A stretch of DNA of 64,000 bases from Forficula auricularia. Lineage: Eukaryota > Arthropoda > Insecta > Dermaptera > Forficulidae. Below, piece by piece: positions 55,171 to 64,000 of this stretch. The stretch covers positions 37,835 through 101,834 of the forward strand of contig JALMQS010000161.1 in assembly GCA_024734495.1 (NCBI GenBank), read 5' to 3'. The position numbers and the translations under genes were made by a program. The stretch's first letter is position 1. Each line of letters begins with the position of its first letter. The notes beneath the pieces were generated by a model that saw nothing but the letters and a program-made list of their open reading frames with translations, was not told where the DNA came from and did no database searches.

Positions 55171-56374
55171 TGTTAACCAATTTATTTGAGTTATTTTCTC
55201 ATTGGTGAATTTCAAAGGCCCGCATTTAAACGCATACGCATGCAGCGACCCCCTTGGCGACACATAGGGTTTTGAGCGGAAGAGCGTCTCGTTGGGTTGT
55301 TTTTCCGGCTTTGCATTTCCGCTCCTCTGACAGGTAACTTGCCCAAAAGAATTCTTATCGCAGTGCTTGCAAGAATCTTATCAGAATTATCCTATTCTCA
55401 TTTTCGAAATAGAGCTTATTTCGAAAAGGATTTAATTCGTTTTCAATTCAGAGGTTTGATTAACCCTGAAATTGTATTACATTCCTTTGAGGCGTTGAAT
55501 CAAGAGCCAGTTTTATTAATTTGCAATAAATAATTTCTTTGTCTCGATTTGCAGTCAAGAAACATCTCTTGAAAGAGAAACATCAGCCTATTCTAATAGT
55601 GAATAAGGCAACTTATTTGGCCATTCTTTTCTTTTTACGGAATAATTATATACCTTTACTTTTAGGTTTCATTTATAATTGATCTGTTCATATATTAAAC
55701 ATAGCAGAAATTTGGGTCACAATTTCTGACTGAAAATTAAATATCTTCCTGTTAAAAAAGATATTTAACATATATAAAAAACAAATATAATATCAAAAGG
55801 TAACCATATACATATAAATTCCTTATGGGAATATTTTAAGGTAATATTTTAATGTTAATATTTTGATATTTTTATATTTTAATTTTTTATACATCTGAAA
55901 TTAAGACAATTTTGTGGGAAACTTCCCTTTTTTTTCAAAATCCTATTCATCTTTCTTTTTTATTTTTTTTATTTGAATAAATTTTATATATCCTTGTTTA
56001 TGAAAAGAATACCTTTTTTATTTTAAATTAGCCTACAAACTAATTCTCAAACCTTCTAAATATATAAAGTTTAAGTTCTTTTTAGAAACATTAAAATTTT
56101 TTAAATCGGGTAAAATTTAAAACTTACTTGCAATCTTCAAAATTAATTGGAAACTTTCAATTATCTAACCTGAGAGGGAAAGGAGAAGGGATTTCATTTA
56201 ACATTAATATCGTCGATTGGGTTCTTTCTTATCCAAGCTATTGATGAAAATTAGTAGCTAGAAAGATTTCAATTACCCTTCATCCTCCTTCTTATGCTCT
56301 CTGGTTAGTGGCGACCGTGTAAAAAATACATTTTTCTATTTTTTATACTATTTTCGATTCAAGACGCGTTTACA
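55171..56374 (+). repeat. BEL element 2, 5' LTR
   Basis: 1204 bases from TGTTAACC to CGCGTTTACA, matching 61868-63057. It includes GAGCGGAAGAGCGTCTCGTT near the start and GTTAGTGGCGACCGTGTAAA near the end. Differences from the other LTR are mainly one-base indels in homopolymers. The small frame at 55297-55533 is a by-product. Confidence 0.92.
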
Positions 56375-56492
56375 TAAGAAATTCTGTCGAGCGTGACAGG
56401 ACATTTTATTTCTAAAGAACCCTTATTGAGAATTGGTGTTCAAAAGGTTCAAGTTTTTAATATTCAGCCAAAAGTTATAATTAATCATAAAC
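56375..56492 (+). other. BEL 2 leader
   Basis: Short region between LTR and gag start, with GTCGAGCGTGACAGGACATT directly downstream of the LTR. GTGACAGGACA is shared with the leader of element 1, so it is a likely primer-binding neighbourhood. Confidence 0.5.
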
Positions 56493-57380
56493 ATGGCCGA
56501 AATCAAACAAATAAAAACCGATTGGATCATTTTATCCGACGAAATTGATGACCTCAATACCTCAATTCGATCAAGCTAACACATTTTCCCCAAGCGCAGT
56601 GCAAGAGATACTTAATGAAGCCAAAGAGCTCATAGTCACTTTGAAGAAATTAAAACTTTTCACTAGTGACTAACGAAATGGAAGGCGATGCAGAAGTAAA
56701 GAGCATTTACGAAGAAGGCATCAAAAGAAACCTCGGTTCTCTGAAACAGAAAACTTTCCTTTTACAGCCCGCAACTACGTCAAATGTTGACAAAGACGAA
56801 TCCAATAATAAACATTCATCTTATATTAATCTTCCCACGACCCAAAAGGTACCTACTTTCCGGTGGAAGGATCGAGGATGGCCAGCTCCTCAACCTCTTC
56901 GACGCCGCAGTTCATATTAATTCTTCGCTACAGGCTGCCCAGAAGCTTCAATACCTAACGGCATCTTTGATAGGAGAAGCATTAGGAGTAATCCAACACT
57001 TGCAACCTATAAACAGTAACTATACTCTTGCACGCCAATAACAACGATAAGTACAATAAACATAGGAAAATAGTGTTTCTCTTGATCGACAAACTTTTAG
57101 ATCTAGAATCTATACATAAAGCTTCCAATGAAGCTTATAATAAACTGGCTAGAATGATCCAGAAATTTTATTCAATTAGCAAATTTAAAAGTCGACGTGA
57201 CGAAAACTGGGACGCAATTCTCGTAAGAATTGTCACAAGCAAGCTTGATAGACATTGTTACGAGAAATGGGCATTCAAATTAACCCATGATGAAATTCCA
57301 TCAATTGATTCGGTAATAGACTTTATTAATCAGGTAGCCGATTCAATGTCAGAATCGACAATCAAAAGAAAACTACTGTA
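56493..57380 (+). pseudogene. BEL 2 gag-like region
   Basis: Starts at ATG 56493 (MAEIKQIKTDWIILSDEIDD). It changes frame near 56575, 56650, 56850 and 57035. The conserved gag-like domain is recognisable as IEDGQLLNLFDAAVHINSSL, AQKLQYLTASLIGEA and HRKIVFLLIDKLLDLESI, ending with WDAILVRIVTSKLD and EKWAFKLTHDEIPSID. The last part (57028-57381) is the longest clean stretch. The structural protein role is known for the family; this copy cannot make it as read. Confidence 0.85.
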
Positions 57381-57860
57381 AATGAACAGTTCAATTATAA
57401 ACGGGATGTCAAAGTAATTAATAGTCATAAAAAGACTTATAATTTAACTGCCACAAATAAATGTAGACTTTGCTCAGCGCCCCATAAATTAAGCAGCTGT
57501 CCTAAGTTCTTGGGCTTGGAACCCAAGCAGAGAAGTAATTTTATATATCAATATAAAGGCTGCATGAAATGTTTTCTAACTACCCATTCTACAATGTTTT
57601 GCAGGTGGTCTAACTGTCCCAATTGTGATAGACCTCATAATAAATTGACTTGCTATTCTAGAAAAAAGAACGACTCACAAGGGACTAGTCTTCATCCCAG
57701 TCGTCCCCACTCACAAAGGAATTCCACCCCGATCGCAGAGACAGTCGTCGGAATCACCCAGCAATTCCAGTCCAATCGCAGAGTCACAGAAACCGTCAAC
57801 AAATCCACTGTGCAGCAGGGTCAAATTCTTCTCTCCTTGGTCGAGGCACGATTCTGGTAA
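57381..57860 (+). pseudogene. BEL 2 zinc-knuckle region
   Basis: Cysteine/histidine text CRLCSAPHKLSSC (about 57463-57501) is followed by CMKCFLTTHSTMFCRWSNCP and CDRPHNKL, the nucleic-acid-binding part between gag and protease in BEL elements. A Ser/Pro/Gln-rich linker follows to a stop at 57858-57860. Confidence 0.85.
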
Positions 57861-58317
57861 ATGATTTACATGGAATGACAATTCCCTCTAAGGTATTTAT
57901 CGACCAGAGGAAGTGATGTCTCTGATAGCTTCAGATTTAGTACAAAACCTAGGTCTTCGTACTTTCGACTCACCAGTCACTTTGAACGGCATCCAAAACA
58001 AGAAGCTTGCTGATGTTCAAAAGTCAGTCACGCTCAAGTTTAGATCGACAGTCGATGAAAGGTTCGTTATGTCTTCTGAATTCTTGGTTGTAGAGAAGTT
58101 AAGTTTCACTCTTCCATCGGTTCCTTTGCAAAGAAACCAGTTTGAATTCGTTAAAAATTTAGCCCTGTCAGACCAGTCCTTTACAACACCCCATCGAATT
58201 CAAATATTAATCGGTGTAAAACTATTTTCTAGGCTCATTATATCAGAGATAATAAAAAACCCAGCGAGCACTTTATGGGCTCAATACGGAAATTTTAGGA
58301 TGGGTCATCTTTGGTGA
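57861..58317 (+). pseudogene. BEL 2 aspartic protease region
   Basis: An open stretch 57913-58317 carries LIASDLVQNLGLRTFDSP, SVPLQRNQFEFVKNL and IQILIGVKLFSRLI, matching the protease region of element 1. The catalytic aspartate lies just upstream at about 57901, and the frame is broken by one base right at that triplet. A further frame change at about 58300 precedes the pol region. Confidence 0.83.
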
Positions 58318-59640
58318 GCAAAACATTAAACGCGAGCTGTTCACATTTAGCCGTTAGCATCACTCTACATCATTTCCAAAGAAAGATATTGAACTTTCAC
58401 ATATCAATAAAAATTTGTTAAAATTATGGGAAATGGATTCTTCCGACTACACCGCACAAAGAAATTTCATTAGCCGAGACTCAATTCATCAATAGTATTG
58501 AGCAATTAGACTCGGGGAAATTACAACTAGCTCTCCCATTTAAAGCAGAAGATAAAGTCTTAGGCGATTCCTTTACAAAGGGCTAAATATTTTTATTCAG
58601 TCAGTTGAAGTCGCTAGAAAGCCTGATTTAAAAGAAAAATACATAGATTATTTTCGGGATTTAGAGAAAAGTAAATTCATTGAATTAGTGGGAGGTCTAG
58701 CTTACTCACGATCATCTGAATAATAATAGACAATTCTATTTGCCACACTTTGGAGTTCACAAGAAAGAGTCAGACTCGCTCAGAGTCGTCCTTGATGGCT
58801 CAGCAAAATCCTCTTCAGGATATTCCTTAAACGATTTGTTAGAAAGTAGGGGACATTCTGCAGAATGATTTGAGATTAGTTTTAAACAAATTTAGAAATT
58901 ACAATTTCGTCCTCTCCACTGACATTGTAAAAAGATGTACCTCCAAATTTCCATAAGGCCAGAACATAGAGATTTTATTCGAATAATTTGGAAATATCCG
59001 AATCAAGATACAAATATCTACAGATTCAATTGCGTACCTTTCGGATTATCTTCCTCCGCCTTCTTGGCCATCAGAGCCATCAAATGGTTAGCAGAAAAGC
59101 ATAGAGAGAATTCCCTTTAGCTTACAAAGCAATTAATGCTAATACTATCTAGATGATTTTTAATAGGGCAGACACTCTAAGCGGTGAAGCTCATGGTTAG
59201 AGAAATCTGTCAGGTTTTACGTTTAGGAGGCTTCGACCTCAATAAGTGGTCTTCTAATTCGACAAATGATTACTTTTCTTCAAAGAAATCATTTACTCAC
59301 CTCAGAGTCAAAATTATGTTGAGTTTGGGGACGGTACGTCAATTCTAGGTATCAATGGTCGCCAAACAGCGATGAATTTCATTTAGAATTTTCTTCTTTT
59401 AAAAATAAAGCTCTCGCAAAAGATCGATTTTATCCAGTCTGGCTAAAATTTATGATCCTTTCTTGGTTGGATCACTTGCTGTATATTTGATTTAAGATTT
59501 TATTCAAGAGCTTTGAAATTGAAAATTGATTGGGACGATCCAGGTTCCACAATCATTCCAGCAAAAATGGGATGAATTTAGAGAACAAGTCCCTTTAGTA
59601 AATAATTTTAGGTGAAACAGAGCTTTGTCTCACCCAGAGG
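58318..59640 (+). pseudogene. BEL 2 reverse transcriptase region
   Basis: Recognisable blocks in order: VVLDGSAKSSSGYSLNDLL (about 58777-58840); LQISIRPEHRDFIRIIW and FNCVPFGLSSSAFLAIRAI (58938-59076); the catalytic box YYLDD at 59143-59157, whose two aspartates are intact; and GGFDLNKWSSN (about 59229-59260). Stops and at least six frame changes separate them; the codon two places after YYLDD is a stop. Confidence 0.88.
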
Positions 59641-59990
59641 CAGACTCACATAAGATGTTTTGTTATGCAGACGCAAGTGAAACCGCATTCGGTTTTGTTT
59701 GTTATTTAGCTAGTTTTTTTCGAAATAAATTCGTAAAATCAAATTTAGTGCTGTCAAAATTTAAAGTCACTCCCATAAAAAATTTCTATGCCTAGATTAG
59801 AACTTCTGGCGGCCCATTTAATGGTTAAAACGCTAGAATTTTTCATTCCATCCTTTCATTTTAATGTAAGTTTTCCATTTCTTTTTCAGACTCCACAGTA
59901 ACCTTGAATTGGATTAATTCTCCCGCTTTCAAATTCAAAACGTTTGTAGCCAACAGGGTCCAAACTATTCAAGATTTCAAATACCCTCAC
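59641..59990 (+). pseudogene. BEL 2 RNase H region
   Basis: CYADASETAFGFVCYLA (about 59660-59710) is the first RNase H block, followed by MPRLELLAAHLMVKTLEF (about 59788-59840), the block found in this position in BEL/Pao pol. In a live element this degrades the RNA template. Frame changes occur between the two and after the second. Confidence 0.87.
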
Positions 59991-61340
59991 ACTTGGTCAT
60001 ATGTCAATACAAGCGAAAATCCAACCGATCATGGCACGAGAGGCATTTCTGTTTAGAATTCATAAATCTAAAGGATTGGACTTCAGGAATAATCAATCAT
60101 TTTCTTCAAGTACCACCTTTTTTTGAAATTCTTCCCAAAGTTGAAATGCCATCTAATGAAAATAAGACGTTATTCACAAATATTTTCCATGTACGGACAA
60201 ATGATTGCAGGTATAATGAACGTTTCTCAAATCATTCTCAGATGATCAAACATTTAGCCATACTTAGAAAATACATCCAATTTATCCAGTCCAAATTTAT
60301 TTCAAAAGGTTGATTGTTAGCCAAATCTTCAATAAAAAGAACAGGATTCAAGCTTCTGAACTTGAATCAGCAAATTTAATAATTGTCCACTTTGTCCAAG
60401 AGGAATATTTTTCTTCAGAAATTCAGGCACTAAAGCAAGGCAAATGTATTCACAGTAAGGTAATATACTTTCCCTTGCCTTCTTGACGACCGGGGCACCC
60501 TTCGGTGAGAGGCAGACTCAAAAATTCAGAATTGGACCTCGACTCGAAATATCCTATTATTTTGTCAAGACATTCTTCTTATACTAGAACTCTAGTAGAG
60601 GGGTACCATAAAAAGTATTTGCATTGCGGGCCCACTCAATTAGCAAGCCTAATCTCTTTAAAGTATTGGATAGTCCAAGGCAGACAGCTCATTAGGTCAG
60701 TCTATCGATCATGCGTTATATGCGCCAAATATAATAGAAGGGTTTCTCCCCCTTGATGGGAAATCTCCCAGAAGAAAGAATAGTCGTTTTCAGACCTTTC
60801 CTAAATACCGGAATAGATTTTTCGGACCGTTCTTTGTCCATTACAGATTACACCGAGGCTCCGCCACAAAAAATATATTGTCTAATTTTCCATTTGTTTT
60901 TCCACCAAGGCTTGTCACTTCGAAGTTTGTAACGACCTTTCCACCGAAACATTTCTTCAGGCGGTTAAGAGGTTTACGTCACGAAGGGGGGTCCCCAAAA
61001 AGAATCTTTTCAGATAATGGCACCACCTTCGTATCTGCAGAAGCAAAATTGTCAAGGCTGAGCACAAACTTATCAAGCAGAATTTGAGCAGTGACGAAGC
61101 CAAGGGATTCTATTCTGAAAAACTCCAATTGAATGGTCCTTTATCCCTCCCTACAGCCCAAACCAAGGGGGCTTGTGGGAGTCGGAGTGAAAGGCGCTAA
61201 GACGATACTGAAAAAGGTGATAGGAGGTCAAATCCTCACTTCAATTGAATTTCAGACCTTCTTTGCCAGGTTGAAGCTGTTCTCAATTCTAGGCCCCTTA
61301 CTCAGCTCACTGCAGATGCAGACAGTCTCGATTTTTTGAC
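59991..61340 (+). pseudogene. BEL 2 integrase region
   Basis: The zinc-binding H-H-C-C part is at 60505-60756 (HSSYTRTLVEGYHKKYLHCG, SCVICAKYN). The catalytic core is at about 60812-61185: a first-aspartate block starting GIDFS; the second aspartate in FSDNGTTFV (about 61013-61040); and the glutamate in GGLWE at about 61167-61182. The VLNSRPL-like region follows in broken form. The enzyme inserts the cDNA into chromosomes. Several frame changes and stops prevent it here. Confidence 0.87.
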
Positions 61341-61725
61341 TCCAGGTCACTTTCTTATTGGTAATGCTCTCGTGGACATATCTTCTTCCAAGGAATCCAC
61401 AGCACAATTGAAACTTTCTTCCAGATACAAGCTTCGAAGCTACAATGTATCAACATTTCTGGTCAAAGTGGTCGGCTGACTACCTTCGCACCTTGCAGCA
61501 AAGACACCGGTTTTAAAAAGGTGAGCCAAACATCAAACAAAATCAGCTGGTTGTAGTCCATGACAAAGGCCTCTTCCCCACCCAGTGGATGTTAGGCAGA
61601 GTTACGGAATTACATCCAGGAGAGGATAAAATAGTTAGAGTGGTCCGCTCTAAAAACAAAACTGGGCTTCATTAAGCGCCCCGTCGTAAAGCTTCCTCCT
61701 TTACCCGTCGAAGATGCTTCATAAA
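61341..61725 (+). pseudogene. BEL 2 integrase C-terminal domain
   Basis: LDFLTPGHFLIGNALVDI (about 61329-61380), FWSKWSADYLRTLQQRH (about 61455-61510), QNQLVVVHDKGLFPTQWMLG and KIVRVVRSKNKTGL (61535-61675). These match, block for block, the integrase tail retained by element 1, with frame changes between them. Confidence 0.87.
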
Positions 61726-61867
61726 TAAAATGTAATAAAATTCATTCTTTTAGTTGTATCAATTTATCCTTTTTTTTGTTATTTCCGAGTTAACAATGAC
61801 TCGTCGCATAATCTCTCACTTAACCGTTTCCAGGGTTTCGAAATAATCTTTCGAGAAGGGGGTATTA
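61726..61867 (+). other. BEL 2 3' non-coding region with polypurine tract
   Basis: Ends GAGAAGGGGGTATTA directly before the 3' LTR (tract at about 61853-61867), the usual plus-strand priming site. Confidence 0.75.
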
Positions 61868-63057
61868 TGTTAACGCAATTTATTTGAGTTATTTTCTCGA
61901 TGGTGAATTTCAAAGGGCCCACGTTTTAAACATGCGCATACTGGCGACCCCCCTTGGCGACACATGGGATTTTGAGCGGAAGAGCGTCTCGTTGAGTTGT
62001 TTTCGGCTTTGCATTTTTCGCTCCTCTGACAGGTAACTTGCCCAAAAAGATTCTTATCGCAGTGCTTGCAAGAATCTTATCAGAATTATCCTATTCTCAT
62101 TTTCGAAATAGAGCTTATTTCAGAAGGATTTAATTCGTTTTTCAATTCAGAGGTTTGATTAACCCTGAAATTGTATTACATTCCTTTTGAGGCGTTGAAT
62201 CAGAGCCAGTTTTATTAATTTGCAATAAATAATTTCTTTGTCTCGATTTGCGAACAAGAAACATCTTGAAAAGAGAAACATCAGCCTATTCTAATAGTGA
62301 ATAAGGCAACTTATTTGGCCATTCTTTCTTTTTGCAGATAAATTATATACCTTTACTTTTAGGTTTCATTTATAATTGATCTGTTCATATATTAAACATA
62401 GCAGAAATTTGGGTCACAATTTCTGACTGAAAATTAAATATCTTCCTGTTAAAAGATATTTAACATATATAAAAAACAAATATAATATCAAAAGGTAACC
62501 ATATACATGTAAATTCCTTATGGGAGTATTTTAAGGTAATATTTTAATGTTAATATTTGATATTTTATATTTTAATTTTTTATACATCTAAGTAAGAACA
62601 ATTTTGTGCCGAAACTTCCCTTTTTTTCAAAAATCCTATTCATCTTTCTTTTTTATTTTTTATTTGAATAAATTTTTATATATCCTTGTTTATGAAAAAG
62701 GAATACCTTTTTTTTATTTTAAATTAGCCTACAAACTAATTAAAACCTTCTAAATATAAGTTTAAGTTCTTTTTAGAAACATTAAAATTTTTAAATCGGG
62801 TAAATTTAAAACTTACTTGCAATCTTTAAATTAATTGGAAACTTTCAATTATCTAACCTGAAGAGGAAAGGAGAAGGGATTTCATTTAACATTAATATAG
62901 TCGATTGGAGTTCTTTCTTATCCAAGCTATTGATGAAAATTAGTAGCTAGAAAGATTTCAATTACCTTCATCCTCACTTCTTATGCTCTCTGGTTAGTGG
63001 CGACCGTGTAAATACATTTTTCTATTTTATACTATTTCGATTCAAGACGCGTTTACA
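61868..63057 (+). repeat. BEL element 2, 3' LTR
   Basis: 1190 bases, TGTTAACG to GCGTTTACA. Compared with the 5' LTR it shows many single-base length differences in A and T runs and comparatively few substitutions. Confidence 0.92.
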
Positions 63058-63682
63058 ATAGTAAATATTCATTTGTTTTCAAAAAAATGTAAAATCCTTA
63101 AAATTAGTAAAAATCCAAGTAAAATTTGATAAAAAATTTCTTATCATATGATAAAAAAATATTACTAAACTAACACACGGACACGCTATATAATATCTAT
63201 TAATAATAATGCTATTAATAGTCAACGATTTATTCAAGATGAGAAATAATTGATTAAAATAATAAATAAATAACCAGAATCAAAATTAGACCATTTTGAA
63301 AAAAACTACAATTAGTAATTTTGCAGTGGGTTCAATAAAATTTACAAAATAAAACGTTTGGGTCTGAATTTTATGGGACCATCCTCCAGTTATTGGAAAG
63401 GGTACACATATTGCAATATAACTATACACGTGATCAAGAAACTTTAGGAGTAACAATATTTTGCATCATGTAGTTTATGTAGTGATTGCGCTCATATCTA
63501 CATCAACCCAGTGCAATTTCACCATCAGAGACACCAGTATTAACAATAATATTAGTATTTATTCTAAAGAAAGAAACTAATAACTGATGTTCCAGTTCCA
63601 TTTTCAAATCTTTACTAAATGGGTAACTTTTTAAAAAAAGGTTCCATGCTAGGTTTTAATACCTACTATTTGTTTATCCTAG
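63058..63682. other. Gene-free AT-rich stretch
   Basis: The right flank of BEL 2. It includes a phrase (ACCATTTTGAAAAAAAC ... AATTAG) loosely like 50220-50250. No gene is seen. Confidence 0.4.
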
Positions 63683-64000
63683 GAAGAGACAAATTTAGCT
63701 GAGCAAAATTTTTTAATACAATAGCAAGATTATACAGGATTTCATTACAAAAATTACGAACAAATAATATGGAAATTTGTTGACGAATGGTAGAATTTCA
63801 ATATTTAAATTTAAAATTTATTTTGCCGAAAGTAGGAGAATTTATACCTGGTGAGTTTTTTTATCTTGAGACAGCCTTATAACTCAAAAACAGTGCATTA
63901 TATGAAAAATAGTTTCAATAAAAGTTTCTTTATATCAGGGGCGAAATTTAACTACGATATTGTTTGTTGACGTAGAACAAGCTTATCTATCTGTTTAAAC
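63683..64000 (+). repeat. Direct repeat D, copy 2
   Basis: Matches 48829-49139 in the same orientation with only a few differences and runs off the window edge. Confidence 0.9.

Larger units (their letters stand above)
55171..63057 (+). mobile_element. BEL/Pao LTR retrotransposon 2, full length but degraded
   Basis: LTRs at 55171-56374 and 61868-63057 enclose gag, zinc knuckle, protease, reverse transcriptase, RNase H, integrase and the integrase C-terminal domain in the standard order. Every domain is interrupted by frame changes or stops. The family is the same order as element 1, but LTR sequences and proteins are clearly different. The flanks (TAGATGAT on the left, ATAGTAAA on the right) show no convincing target duplication. 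Confidence 0.94.

Noticed and set aside
55297..55533. 78-codon frame starting MFFRLCISAPL
   Set aside because: It lies wholly inside the 5' LTR of BEL 2 and is not kept open in the 3' LTR because of indels.
55161..63065. Target-site duplication for BEL 2
   Set aside because: The flanks TAGATGAT and ATAGTAAA share short AT-rich strings but no exact 4-6-base direct repeat adjoining the TG and CA ends.

Overview
The window looks like repeat-rich, AT-rich intergenic DNA from an arthropod, most likely an insect. There are no bacterial operons or ribosome binding sites. Almost every recognisable coding trace is a eukaryotic transposable element: two BEL/Pao LTR retrotransposons, at least three non-LTR (LINE) lineages, two mariner elements with TA target duplications, a hAT element with a perfect 8-bp duplication, pogo-like and PIF/Harbinger-like MITEs, and copies of a short repeat that carries a hammerhead-ribozyme core of the kind known from Penelope-like retroelements. 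Species cannot be named from the sequence alone. The only open reading frame that looks like a host gene is a leucine-rich, LRR/F-box-like protein of about 333 residues on the minus strand at 53501-54502.

Layout. 1-9 kb: LINE ends, two pogo-like MITEs, hAT ends, a 162-bp tandem duplication and one copy of an arthropod-type dispersed repeat. 9.7-14.4 kb: two internally deleted mariners, the second stacked inside two nested foldback elements. 15.4-22.7 kb: a run of foldbacks, a compact pair of perfect heat-shock elements, a composite repeat that recurs at 51 kb, and a GC-rich island of unknown origin. 23.6-25.0 kb: a MITE followed by a complete-ended hAT element with a broken ZBED5/SCAND3-like transposase remnant. 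26-34 kb: foldbacks, a divergent pair of hammerhead motifs, a 5'-truncated LINE with reverse transcriptase motifs and a Harbinger-type hairpin. 35.8-38.3 kb: a degenerate palindrome about 2.5 kb long. 39.5-41 kb: a LINE split by a near-perfect foldback about 645 bp long. 41.98-48.68 kb: BEL element 1 (minus strand), with gag, protease and only the tail of integrase. 51-53 kb: the second copy of the composite repeat and a 420-bp tandem duplication. 53.5-54.5 kb: the LRR-like gene. 55.17-63.06 kb: BEL element 2 (plus strand), full length but broken into many frames. The last ~318 bases repeat 48829-49139.

The elements record a history of nested insertion: BEL 1 sits in a LINE tail, BEL 2 in an older dispersed repeat, mariner 2 beside nested hairpins, and a foldback in a LINE. 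Inverted arrangements dominate (at least 14 foldbacks of 40 bp to about 1 kb per arm). Differences between paired copies, especially the LTRs of BEL 2, are mostly single-base indels at homopolymers. Some frameshifts may therefore be assembly error rather than biology.
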